Shown here: positions 1 to 12,200 of the stretch, piece after piece
How positions within the stretch are numbered: the stretch's first letter is position 1
Layout of the letters: each line of letters begins with the position of its first letter
Assembly (NCBI GenBank): GCA_028274465.1
Contig: CM051457.1
Location: 17,929,097-17,993,096 of the forward strand
From: Plantago ovata
Lineage: Eukaryota > Streptophyta > Magnoliopsida > Lamiales > Plantaginaceae
Reading direction: 5' to 3'
Length of the DNA: 64,000 bases
The notes under the pieces: generated by a model
Seen by the model: the letters and a program-made list of their open reading frames with translations, nothing else
Database searches by the model: none
Told to the model about the DNA's origin: nothing
Translations under genes and position numbers: made by a program

Positions 1-819
1 GTGCTTTTGAAAATCTAGAAAAGTATATGTAGGAGTATAAATTTTAGATTAATTTACTATAGTACTTGAGAGGTTTTCTTCTTTCTACAACTTGTGTGCC
101 TTAAAATAAGATGGAAAAAAAGTTCACGTGTAACCATTGTCTTCTTTCTAAATTCTATTATCAAGTGATGATGATTATTAAAGCTAAACACTATCCAAAT
201 CGTATATAAAAATTGATTTGATCATTTCATTGCTACTTACACTATACTTGGTTTCAAAACCTAGGCAAGTCTATCAAGTCAAAGACACCATGTAGTTGAC
301 CATACGTGTCTCTTTGACTTGTCAACAAAGAAACTTCGATCACGTACTAGAAACACTAAAGAAACATAGTACTTCGTATATGGGATTCTCATTTTTGTTA
401 AAGACATTTTTACATCATATCTTCTCTACCTCTCAATTGTTTTTTAAATCTTGAATCGGATTCAAAGGCGTCTATCAATAGTTCGTTATCATGCATTCAA
501 ACTAGGCATTCTCCAAACAGAACGGGGGGAGTTGGTCCTCATCAACGACAACAAATCTCCAAATGTTCATCGTTGAACGCAAAATAATAGAATCAAAAAT
601 AGAGTTTCGGGAAAGGGTCTTCATAATTAATGGGCATATACAGGCCTGCACCACTTATATACTAGCTTACGTGATAATTGTCTAAAGTACTTAGAACTCT
701 AAATAGAAAAGGAACGGTAAAGACGAAACAAAATCTACTCACCTTTCCTCTATGAATATTGTAGAGCATCTTCTATAACATTTCAGACGTTGATCTATCT
801 GTAGTTAAATAGAACTCCT
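1..819. other. intergenic, no gene seen
   Basis: AT-rich spacer. All six frames are broken by frequent stops and I see no conserved protein motif, tRNA or repeat with defined ends. Confidence 0.6.
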
Positions 820-1071
820 CAGGGGCCGATCCAGAAACAATTATCACTCAGGGCTAATTGATCATAATGAAATTTAAATACATTAAAAATGAAGGGAAAA
901 AATGAGAATAATAGGAAGTTAACATGTGACCGTAGAGATAGAATACAAGTTGCAATTCAACCATTATGAAGCACTGTAGAATCTATAAATACAATGACTT
1001 TAACTACAGAAAAAAAATTCTGGGGTACCACGGGCTACGCTCACACAGCCATAGTGCTAAATCCACCCCTG
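820..1071. mobile_element. hAT-like MITE
   Basis: The block is bounded by imperfect terminal inverted repeats. The left end reads CAGGGGCCGATCCAG and the right end, reverse-complemented, reads CAGGGGTGGATTTAG, the CAGGGG-type end of plant hAT elements. Length is about 252 bp and no transposase is inside, so it is non-autonomous. The flanking 8-mers (gaactcct and acacttct) match at only 5 of 8 positions, so the target-site duplication is decayed or my boundary is off by a little. Confidence 0.6.
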
Positions 1072-1091
1072 ACACTTCTTAATCCACGACT

Positions 1092-1222
1092 TAGGCTCCG
1101 TCTGAAAATTAATTAAGTTCAGTTCAGTTCGGATATGTTCGGTTCAAATTTGTCTAATAGTATTATTTTGTACTACAAATAAGTTCAGTTCAGTTCAGTA
1201 CAAACTTTTTTAGACGAAGAGA
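1092..1222. repeat. short inverted-repeat element with GTTCA repeats
   Basis: Two arms about 40 bp long face each other. The left runs from CTCCGTCTGAAAATTAATT into GTTCAGTTCAGTTC. The right arm, reverse-complemented, runs from TTCGTCTAAAAAAG into ACTGAACTGAACTGAAC. This looks like a small MITE, but no target-site duplication is evident. Confidence 0.35.
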
Positions 1223-1842
1223 ACAGACACCCGAGCATGATGGAATCCCAACATTTTCCTATTTTGTTACTATATTAATTGGTTCAATAATGATTATAGT
1301 TAGTAGTTTCAATTTCGTTGAAATGGTACGTATTAATTCAGTTGCAGGTTGTTTTTAAACACTTCTAACTACTACAACTAGTATAAAAGCAATATATTTG
1401 TTACAACACTTCATTTTAATAACGGTAGTATCAATGTATCATATTGTTTTAGTAGTGTCTTCTCTAAAGTTTGAGTAAGATCGTAATACAACCCGAGGTG
1501 AATCCTTACTTGACTTACTGCGCTCAAAGAAATATATGCGGATGCAGAGTTACCTATGTCTGGAGTAAATGTATTTTAGAAGAATCTTCTAGAAGGACAC
1601 CTATTATGGAATATTATATGGGCCCACCTAGTACATTCCGAGGTCAATAGACCATACGTATCTTGCCACGTCATCATTGCCAACCAAACGACGGAGTTTT
1701 GAATTTTTCAGAAAATATCCCCTCACCAAAACCTTTCAATAGCCCGTCGATTTCCATTATTGTGGATTCGTAATTATTATCATCCATGAGTACTTGTCAA
1801 AGTTGAGAAGTTAGAAGTGGATATTGATCCAATTCCTCGCTA
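1223..1842. other. intergenic, no gene seen
   Basis: AT-rich spacer with no supported coding frame, RNA gene or bounded repeat. Confidence 0.5.
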
Positions 1843-2160
1843 TTAGAGCACTCCTTATGGGGGCTTCTTTTGGACTTATTTGGAGCTTTAATCCCAAAAG
1901 AAGCCCAAAAAAGTATCAAATGGCAAGGAGCTACTAATTAGTAGCCTAAGTTTAAGCCCCAAATATGAGACCCACAAGGAAAACTTCAAATAAAATGTAT
2001 TACATATGAGACATGTAGAGTAATATGTAACATATGGTACCCACAATAAAGTCTTAAGACCCAAACTATTATAGATTTCATTTTGGAGAGGTTTTTTTTT
2101 TTTTTGGCTTTTAATCTTTAGAAGTCTCTATTTAAGCCCTAACCATAAAGAATGCTCTTA
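1843..2160. mobile_element. Tourist-like (PIF/Harbinger) MITE, copy A
   Basis: The ends are GAGCACTCCTTATGG on the left and CCATAAAGAATGCTC on the right, an inverted repeat, with TTA directly outside each end (1843-1845 and 2158-2160). A TTA/TAA 3-bp duplication is the signature of PIF/Harbinger-type elements. The inner part (a ctac..gtag palindrome near 1935 followed by 'agacccacaa') is shared with the elements at 21975-22405. No transposase is present. Confidence 0.65.
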
Positions 2161-2270
2161 ACTTATAATTCGACTTGTCCAAGGCAATTAACCAGGTAAA
2201 ATAGACCAACCCCTTCCCTATTTTATATGTATAACAACACTATTGGTTTTCATATGTTTTAAGAGTAATA

Positions 2271-2430
2271 AGTTGGTGCAGCAGTAAGGTGTTCGGCTAG
2301 TGAAGGAGAGGTGCAGGGTTCGATCCCCGACGGTGTCGGAGTTCTAAAGTTGGTTTAGGTATGGAGAAATAATGTGGTTTAATAAGTTTGTATAGCATTA
2401 GTGTAGAAGTATTTGTAATATTTTCCGTTT
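2271..2430 (+). mobile_element. tRNA-derived SINE
   Basis: RNA polymerase III internal promoter boxes are visible: an A-box-like TGGTGCAGCAG at 2274-2284 and a perfect B box GGTTCGATCCC at 2317-2327. The sequence does not fold into a full tRNA cloverleaf and continues into an unrelated body, so it is a SINE rather than a tRNA gene. A short direct repeat AGTAATA lies before (2264-2270) and after (2431-2437) and may be its target-site duplication. Confidence 0.55.
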
Positions 2431-2523
2431 AGTAATATGATGATCATGTGCAAGAGTGATGATCTTGTTACATTGCAACATCGACAATGAGTTATCAGTG
2501 CAGTTTATTTGAATTTTGGAGTA

Positions 2524-3148
2524 TAGTTAATTGGACTCTTCTAGGGTCAGGCAGGCTTCGCCCTGCCTGACATCAGACAAACTGATCTTGGCCATTAAAT
2601 TTTTGATCTAATGGTTCACAACGATTCGCCAAAATAATTTTGGCGATCGACTTTCGCCTTGTCCTCCGCCTTGTCGCCTTATTAATATTTCAATTAATAA
2701 ATTATAATAAAAATATTAATACTTTATAAAATGTCATTCTTACCCTCCAAAAAAATGAAAAAAATTTTAATAAATATTTTTTATAATTTCGATTTTTTTT
2801 ATGAATTTATTTATTATATTAAATTATTTATTAATAAATTCAAAATATGTCAACGGGTTCGGCCCGCTGACCCGGCCCGTTAAAAAACCGGGCCTGTAAA
2901 ATAATATAAAAGAATAAAAATATTTTTTAATTTATTTTATTTTTTAAAAATATTTTTATATTTGTAATTATTATTTTAATTCAAGGTTATTTAAGTCAGT
3001 TCATATTTAATGTATAAAAATAAATTTAAAAAATTGTTTCGCCTTATTGGCGAAGGAGAATGAGGTGTCACATTTTAATTGGGTGACTGTTGTCAGGCAG
3101 GGCGAAAGCCTACCTGACCGTAGAAAAACCCTAGTTCCCTAGTTAATT
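2524..3148. mobile_element. foldback / MULE-like non-autonomous DNA element
   Basis: About 600 bp bounded by inverted repeats containing GGTCAGG(C/T)AGGCTT(T)CGCC. Near each end this motif forms its own hairpin: on the left GTCAGGCAGG pairs with CCTGCCTGAC around a 6-nt loop at about 2547-2572. A second inverted GGCGA/TCGCC pair lies further inside. The 9-mer TAGTTAATT occurs at 2524-2532 and at 3140-3148; a 9-bp target duplication is typical of Mutator-like elements. The right boundary is uncertain by about 8 bp. The interior is AT-rich with no transposase frame. Confidence 0.55.
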
Positions 3149-3855
3149 TCAGATAGAAAGTTTTTTCTTAAAAAAAAAAAGACTCGGTCCAAGTATACTT
3201 AATCCAGACATTGGCACTGAGGTAAAGAAAAATAACCTTAAATTTAAATTTATATGTGTAACTTTTAGTATTTTACAAATTCTTAAATCACACTTGTGCA
3301 ATTGGACTTTTGGCATTTTGAAAAGATTTTTACTAGAATAGTAATTGTTTGAAGCAGATGAACACTAGCTGCTTTAGTGGAAGTTCCACTTCTTGATTGT
3401 CAAATAAAATTACAATTAGGTTTTGTTGCAAATGGAACTTAGTAGTATGCCTTCTCAAAATTTTAATGAAGAAAGAATTCAAAATATGTATGTGCAGCTA
3501 TGTATAATCTAAGACTTTTAAAGGCAAAATTTAAGACTTTCAACAGCTAACAAGCTGCTTAAGCCGTCCTAGGATCGTTGGTTGACCTTCAAGAAAACAG
3601 GCAGGATTGACATTGTGCTTTTGACTTGTGTTTTAAAAATGTGTTTGATTGGGTTGCAGATAAAATTACACTTTCTCTCAATTAACTTGCAAATTTTTTT
3701 GATTTTTTTTAATGACTAAGTAAGTTTTATAATTGATCAACAAGAGTATAAGTGATACTCAATAAACGTATACAAAGTAAGTAAGAACAATGACCCCGTA
3801 ACTCCTAAACCTTAAGACCCCCGACTCTTCAAATTCAAACATAGAATTGATTCCA
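3149..3855. other. intergenic, no gene seen
   Basis: AT-rich spacer between the foldback element and the LINE fragment. No coding frame or bounded repeat is supported. Confidence 0.5.
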
Positions 3856-3859
3856 AAAA

Positions 3860-4800
3860 CCATGATCTGAGTTGGTAGTTACCTCCAACCTTCTCCTTTT
3901 CTTTTAACCACCACCAACAATTCAACTTAATTCTTTCAAGCACTTGCCATGGGCTTAACTTTCCACCCTTAAATAGGAGATTATTCCGGGCTAACCAAAT
4001 GTTCCGAATCGTATCGTGCCAAAAGACTTGTCACACTACTTTCATCTTCCTTGGGTCCCTGCTTGAGTGAGCTTCAAGACAATCAAAGATATTCTCGCTC
4101 AATGGATACTCCACTTTTAGGCTTTAGCCAATCAAACACTAACTCCCAAATTTTTCGTACAAAGGTCCAACCCCCCCCCCCCCCCAAACAAAAAAAAGAG
4201 AGAAAAACGCCATCATTTCTCTTCTTCATCGTCACACCATTAGCATCGGTAATCCGTGTTATTGAAAAACACTCATCTTTTGTGCAAGTTTTCCTTGAAT
4301 GTATCCTATCCTGGAGCACCTTCCAAATAAAGGCCTTCAATTTTCAATTTCAAGGGAGTGATTTTATTCCACACCACCTTGGCCCATCTTTCCATTGTCT
4401 CCTCCGCATCTTCAATAAGGACCCGATACCCTTCACCCCGTCCCCGTTCTTATCCCATCACCACTCATCAACTTTGTCATCTTGGATACCGCACTTCTCG
4501 ACCAACTCTTTCAACTTTAGCACCTCCACCTTTTCCCATTCAAAAAGGTCCTTCTCCAAGCCCCTGTAAATTCTCTCCTCCCTTCCATATTACCAAGAGC
4601 CTTTCACTCACCTTACAATCCTTCTTTGTCTTTAAGGAGTAGAGTTTAGGGAAAATATCTTTCAACACCTCTTAACCTTTCCCACATCTTCTTCCCAAAA
4701 GAAAGTTTCCTTTCCATTGCCTATACACCTTCAAACAGCCCTTGCCAAACCAATCGCTACCTCTCCCACCACCAATAAAAAGATTTCTCCAACCTTTTTT
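3860..4800 (-). mobile_element. LINE (L1-type) 3' fragment, reverse-transcriptase C-terminal/zinc-binding region
   Basis: Read on the minus strand, several frames in the right order give peptides typical of the region after the reverse transcriptase in plant L1-type LINEs: a 'LKDIFPKLYSLKTKK' stretch, then 'KAFIWKVLQDRIHSR', then 'RKIWELVFDWLK', then 'IRNIWLARNNLLFKG' and 'LNCWWWLKEKEKV'. They lie in different frames with stops and a poly-C run (4171-4185) between them, so this is a decayed fragment. No endonuclease or full reverse transcriptase is present. The long plus-strand open frame here (4051-4569) is antisense shadow. Confidence 0.7.
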
Positions 4801-5535
4801 TAATCATAATAACACTTTATGTTATCCTGTCACACCAGACCTCAAAAGAGTTAATTTGATGTGATAGGATGGGGATTCATTGAAATAATTTCATCTTATT
4901 TGAATGCTCGCGCGAACTTGTTTTATTTCATAGAACTAGACGTTTTAGCCCAAGCACAGTAAAACTGTCTTGCAATAGTTATACCTGGGGGAATTGCTTC
5001 TTTTACAAAAATCTAGGCAAACAGTGTTAGTAGATCCACATTTGAGGTTAAGGCAATAATAAGAACAGGGAAGGTTCATCACTTCTCACAAGTCACATAG
5101 ACAATTAAGTAACAGCTTAACACTATTACTTCAATTACAAACTATATAGCGAACTCAACAAGACCGCTTGTGCCAGTCCTGCATACTCATCTCCCTACCT
5201 ACGCAGAGATAATGTACATTACATGGATTCCGAATATATGATATACAGAAGTAATGTAGCCAGTTTTGTTCAATTATCTACATTCTCTTTGATATTACTA
5301 CCTGCCAACTTCCAAACCATTGGGACAACTGCCTCTAGAGAACCCAATACTTGAGACATTTCGACCCCTTGTTCCTAGTTCGTCTTATCTTATACCCACA
5401 AGGAAAGAAGATTCCTTTGCTCCACAATGTACATACAAAGGGATTGGAGCTATCGCTTTGAGCTGGAGCGAAGAAATGTTTAATTGTTGCAGCCGCAGGC
5501 CATAGGTGAAGCACATTCGGAAGGACTTGTAATTT
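4801..5535. other. UPL6 3' flank, probable 3'UTR
   Basis: Region immediately downstream of the UPL6 stop codon. Part is presumably UPL6 3'UTR, but I cannot place the poly(A) site. Nothing else is seen. Confidence 0.4.
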
Positions 5536-6196
5536 TCAGCTCAAATCGAAACCAGCATCAGAATTTATGGCGTATAATAGTTTCTGCTCCATTTGTTCTT
5601 TGCTGCATGATCAAAAAGAAAAATAAAAGACAAATTGAGCAATTGAATTAAAGCATGAGGGCTTTAAAAACACCTTGTTCATGGAGGGTTCTACAAGCAG
5701 GTTATATAATAATCAAAACCCATGTGCAATGGTTGTTTCTTGGTGGCTACTAATGTACTACCATTGATCTGATCAACTAATCAAAATTCTCACCATTTTT
5801 TTTTTTTTGTTGATACGGCAAAAAAGCTTTTATTAATACGAGAGCATAAGAAATGCTCCAATATTTTTTGTGTTTGGGTGTGAGTAAGTAGGAAGTGACG
5901 TGGCAGGAGAGATAAAGGTTTGAAAGGGATGACTGCTGGAGAGAGTACAAATGCAAGGGGCGTAACAATCCTTAAATAAGGACAATAACACAGCAAAGAA
6001 AGTGGATCAAGTTAGTAAACCTGCGGTATGGAGGGAGCTTCAGAAGATTCATGCAAGTGGATGATGTTGGTAACCGGTCAAGAGCTTCTTCAGATGCATG
6101 ACCAGCCGTCCTATTACATGGAAACAATGAAATTCTGAATAATCCGCATACATCACATTCACATGCAAAATTACCACTCTTAACTATTAAAAAATA

Positions 6197-6235
<39 letters not shown>

Positions 6236-9200
6236 GGGAGAAGGAGGAGGCAGCAATCCAGTACCTCTGTATACAAAAGGTCGGCTCCAAGTACTTAAAT
6301 CCAAGCAAAGGACCTCGAGAACACCCAGTTGAAAACCTGACAGCAGAAACATAAACTGTCAAGTGCTTCTGAGAGCCCAAGGTTCAAGGAGCAAGATCAA
6401 GGCTCCATGTAATCAAGAGCTATTGCATGTAATCTACAGCGAACCCAAGTCCTTTACCTCCTTACCACAATGAATAAATAGCATTTCTAATTAATTAAAT
6501 AACTAGTTTTTTCTATCTAACTGTTGGGTGATTTGCATCGTCGCTTAAAAGAAATTAGTGCAATAAATTAGTTCCAAGATATTACGCTCAATACTAAAAC
6601 CAATACAAACCTAGAGCAAAGGCAATTAAATTCAAACACAACAACCAATCTGAAATGCAAGAAACTTGATGCAGACTTTCATAGCATATGTTAAAATATG
6701 ATCCCGCCCCAAAAGAGATCTGAATTTGAATTTGTGAAATTCAACATGTACTAGATGAATGGACAAATTTGTGAGGGACAGAAGACAAAAAAAAAAAAAG
6801 CAAGCTGCTCAAATGACTGATCAACAGGATGCTGTGACACTATCCATGGAGTTTCAAACAGTAAAGAAACTATCAAATAAATTGTTGATTTAGCTGCATA
6901 GGCTATAGAGTACGATAAACACCAAGTTGTGGAACACTTTTGGAGCAAAAAAATTAAGATATGATAATGACGTACTTCAAAAACCTCCTCTGATTTTCCA
7001 AGCTAAGGTTCTCGATAACTTCCCAGAACATCTTGATGACATAGTGAGCCTGTATATGAACACAATAGCCCACCAGGTTATTAGCTCAAGTCTCTGACAG
7101 GCCATGCCCAGCAGTTATTAGACAAAATAAGCCAGACTACAGAACATCAGTCAACGAGTTTTTATCTACTTATAGAATTTAGGTTATCGCCATATAGATA
7201 ATTTTCAGTAAGAAAAATCATTATCAAAAGAAATAACTCTGCAGAAAGTAAAATTTCTTGTCTTGATTAAATGAACCTAAAAAATAAGCCAAAAGCCAGT
7301 TTTCTAGTACAACTTCTTAGAAATGGATATCAGGCATGAAAACAGAGACGAGTAACACAGTATAGAGAAAAGTTGGACGAAGGCCAACTCTAAACCATAT
7401 AATGTTACAAGTTTACATCATAACAAAGAAACATGGTCCTTTACACGGCTTGATAAGTGAATTATGGCACAGTTACTCTGTACACTTCTATATAAGTTTA
7501 AACTTAATCTACTGTTATGTCAATATATATACATACTAAAGGTTAAGCATGATTGTTTCTCAAATCGTTTCAGTACTCTGTACACTTCTATATAAGTTTA
7601 AAATTAATATACTGTTATTTCAATATTACATACTAAAAGTTAACCATGTTTGCTAACTCAAATCATTCTTTAAACTAAACTTTGGAGATAAAACTCCCAG
7701 ACGTAAGAAACTTCTTATATAAACATAGAGCACTTCAATTTAAAAGGTAATGGCTGCTTCTTCAAGGCAACAACGGGCAGAAAGCAGCAGGCAAGACTTA
7801 TTATCATCAAACAACGATAGTGAGATAGATGCAAAACCAAGAAAGCTTTAACAAGAGAGCTTCCAACTTTTTCAACTCCAATAGAGTTGGAGTGAACAAG
7901 AGAAATAACATTGAGGTACGAACCTCGTGATAGCCGCCTGTATAATTAGTATGACTTTGAAGATCAACTACATCAATACCATCCTTCGATCCAGATATTA
8001 GAAGCTGGGGCATGAAACATCGGAAAACAAAAATGATTCAGGGGTTTCCTTGAACGAAAAAACTCACAAAACAAGGGCAGCTTTTCAGACACAGTGAGGT
8101 ATGAAAATTAATTCAATAGGGTGCACAAGTTAAGATATGAATCCAAGTTGGTGCAGAAGAGAAAACTTCTTTCATCATTTAATAATGTTGTACAACAAAT
8201 GTGCCAAGGAACAAATTCACCAGATGTGTGCAATAGCGAGTCAGGTGACAGTCGGAGAGAAATCCAAATTTTCTGACCAAAAGCTGTTCAACATATTTTA
8301 CCATTCTGAGAATTTAAGCAAACAAGCAAAAAACTTGGCAACAGATCCACGTTTGATGCCATGAAGCTGAATAACAATTGATGTTAAGCATGCAGCACAT
8401 ATTTTCAACCCTCAAAACACATCCAAAAATACATCCCTTAATCACTCTCTGTCACTTTTTTTTTTTTTTTTTTTTTTTTGAGATACATTACAATTAGTCA
8501 ATGACTATGTTTGGCATACAAATTTATCATCAATATATCTCTAATCACCCTCATTTCAAATTTTCAGTCAATCTCTATACAGAGCAAATAATCACCCATT
8601 TATGGATCAAACCCGTGACCTCTTGGGTACGGGGTGTCTCAGCTTGCCACTCGGCTACGAACGCTTTGACTATTCTCTCTCTTACTTTATCAATTACATA
8701 ATCATTATGTTTCACACTTCAACACCAACGTACACGTTTCATTGTACTTTTCATACAGTATACTCTAAGCAGGACTACATTATGGGACGGAGGGGTATAA
8801 GCCAATCGACTGTCTTAACAAAAAATCCAATTAGACAACCAACAATGGTAAAAAGAAAAATGACAGTCATCGGGTGAGGGATACTTTACGAGCACACACA
8901 TACACACAGAGAAAAAGGAGAGCTTGGGGGTGGGGGTTGAAGTAGGAAAAAGAAAAATCGAATGACTATTTGGTCAAAAGTACCTGAAGCTCATGCTCAT
9001 TAAACATGTCAATCCACTCTTTTTGAATAAGTTGTTGAAACCCTCTTAAAAAATGTGAACTTTGTTGACGTATCTGCATTAAGATAGAAGGTCCAAGAGT
9101 CAGTATTCCAATAAAAATAAAAAAACGAGTACTTTAAGAGAAAAAAAAAAAGGAATGGGTAGGTTTATCATACCTGAAAGTTCAAACGATGGTTTGCAAC

Positions 9201-12200
9201 AAGATGAATGAATTTAATGACATTATCGTTTGTGACTCGCATGTTTTTTCCATTCGGCAGTAGCTCTTCTTCTGTTTGCTCCCCATATTCATTGTTAACA
9301 ATGACAAAATACAACTCTAGCTCGGAAATGTCACCTTGATAGCGCTGCAAGATGCAAAACAAGACCATACAATATGTAAATTCAAATATGAATACTGGAA
9401 GTAATGCAATGCTTAGGGACAAGTAATATAATTCATCACATTGTAGACGGATGGTAATACAGACGAGATTGAAAATTATTAAATACAGCACCCACCCACC
9501 CACCCCGCGCTTCCCAACACATTCCCCAATTGAGTTTTGTGTAAGGAAATCAGTTCACAAGCATAAGCATCTTCCATGTTTCACAAACATACACAGGAAT
9601 GGATTAGAAAAGGTTATGCACATTACTATCACAGTTTTGTGGGCTTTAGAGGAGGAAAAAAGGAGGGGGGGGATGGCTTCTACTTCATGCGAATGGGCTA
9701 ACAACTCCATCAACTCACCAATTTTTAAAGTTAAAAAGAAAAAAGATATTGAAGAAGTATATTAGTACCGCAACCATGACACCATGGACAATTGATGCTG
9801 TTTTGAAAACACAAGTATAAAGAAAATGCACAGAGATAGATTAAAGAGAGCATAGAAAATTAACCTTCAGAAAGATCAGATGGCGATAAAGTTCTGGATC
9901 CAGCGAGGGTAAATCATTCAAGTAGTTATGCCTGACCAACAGAAGCAGAGAATGACCATAATCTTTATGTTGAGGATACCACATTTAAAAAAGAAAAACT
10001 ATTAACTTAAATGAAAGGGACAGATCCTAATTCAAATTAGAGTATAGAGGTCCGGTATAAATGAATATAAGATGTTCAAATTTTTACTCCACTTTGGTCG
10101 TATATACCATTATTATCAATACACAACCAAAGTATCAAACATCAACCATCACTTACACATGTTACTGGCGGATATAACGATCTTTCATTTTATCCCATGG
10201 GAGTCAACCTTAGGCATACAAATTGTTGAGGGAATGTGGGACATGAGTAAAGATGGGACATGATGTGGACGGACTACACCTTTGGACGGAAACCTCTCCA
10301 TTTAACTCCCTTGTTTAGGCAAAGATGTTGAGGACATATCCCTTTAGATGCCACTTTGGCAGTTTAGTTATTTCTCAGACTGAGCAAACGAAAACATCAA
10401 ACCATGATAACTTGAGTTTCTCTTTATCCTTTTTGTTGTTGTTCTTGTTCTTGGTATTTTCATTGTTACAATACTGTTATTACTTTACTTTTACTTTTTT
10501 CTTTTCTTCCATTTATTATTATTATTATTGTTGTTGTTCTTATTATTATTTTTATTATTATTATTATTATTATTGATGTTGTTATTAATTTTTTATTATT
10601 ATATTATTGTTGTTGTTATTATCATTATTGTTGTTATTATTTCAAAGCAATAATTGCACTGTCCAACTCCAACATAGTTTAGTACAGTTTACACCCCCTG
10701 CTTTAAAATATCTCAAGTGCCTTGCAGAGGAAACATACACCAAAGAAGCAGCAAAATTATGTGGGCAACAAAAGTGCACTTACTTTTGCTTGAGCTTGCT
10801 TAGGAAGAACGTCGCGAATGGAATATCAACCAAAATCCCCTCAAACATTGCCTACATAAATTAAATGGTTTATTATATTATAGGTATGAAAAGCAATAGA
10901 ATAAACAGTTGGAGGACATATAGACCATCACATCGCAAGGCTTGTTCGTTGTAAAATACAAGATCATATTATTATAGGGATATAAGAATGATCATATGAA
11001 GATCTAATAGAGGCTGCTAGACATTCAGATAATATACGAATGAATTGTCTGGATATATTTGACAGAACAGTTATAGAAGAAAACTAAAAAAATGCAAATG
11101 CAAGAAAGGTCTGGCATGGCATGCATACAGGGTGGGAGATTTCAAATTGTTTAAAACAACGTGAAAGAAACGACTTAGATTGAGACCGAATTGTATGGAG
11201 AGCTGTTAGGCACTTATAAAATATAGCACCAAATTAGTTGGATTGATTCAATGGAACAGATATAGAAGGCAACTCAAAAAGGTACTGCATGCATGCTGGA
11301 CAGGAAGCTCCAGCGTTTATAATTGTATGAAGATATGAAAATGAAGAAAGAAAAAAAAAAAAGGAAAAGGTGATTTTGATTTGTATGTTTATTAGTTTGA
11401 GTTGATTTCAGCTACAATTCAATATCCAAATTCCAAATCACCTCAAACATAATGAACTTATACATCTGAGAAGATGCAGTTGCTTATCAAAAAGGAAATA
11501 TCACTGCAAGAAACTGACAGGGGTAACATCATTAAAAAACTAAATATTAATAAAAAGAAACAAGGGAGAAATTTTACATGGCAAGTACACACAATATTTG
11601 GTCATGGACAAGTCAAGGGAGCATACCTTAGCAAGAACAGTCCCGAGAAAGTGAAAATACTGAAGATGTTGGTCGTGTACCAATGCAGATCCAGGATTCG
11701 GATATAGTAGATGATCTGAAGTTTCCTATAAGACGTAAAACATTTTAAATGCAACCAGTATTGATAGTCCAAATTCATCTATGTTTACTTAACTTTTACA
11801 ATGCACATTGCACAACAAGTGCAACCAACCTGCAGAAATCATATTTAATGAACACAATAAGGTGAAGCAAAGAAATCTTCCATCATGCAGGATTGCTACC
11901 TTAAATAGTCCATACTGAGTATCAAATGAAGCTTGAGTAATATTCTCCATAAAATCTTTGAAAATTCCTCCACCATCAATTCCAGCCTCCTCAACTCCAA
12001 GTTCATTGACAAAAGTTATACGAATCTGCACGCATCAAAATAGGATACATGAATATTTTATAAAGCAAAGAATATAACTCTTTACCCGGTCACTACATTT
12101 CGTAGCACATATAAGCCATGGGCAATGAATCATAATTCTATAAAGAACATAGGAGAACAGGTGTGAGAGACTCACCACTCCCCGAAGATCCTCGTCAGTC

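Noticed and set aside
2271-2345. Possible tRNA gene with a perfect B box
   Set aside because: No acceptor stem or anticodon arm can be formed; the arrangement fits a SINE head.
4051-4569. 172-residue plus-strand open frame
   Set aside because: It is antisense to the LINE fragment; the peptide is low-complexity Ser/Pro/Phe with no domain, and its Pro run comes from a poly-C tract.
10325-10576. Open frame rich in Leu, Phe and Tyr
   Set aside because: It is translation of the TTA/TTG microsatellite inside a UPL6 intron.
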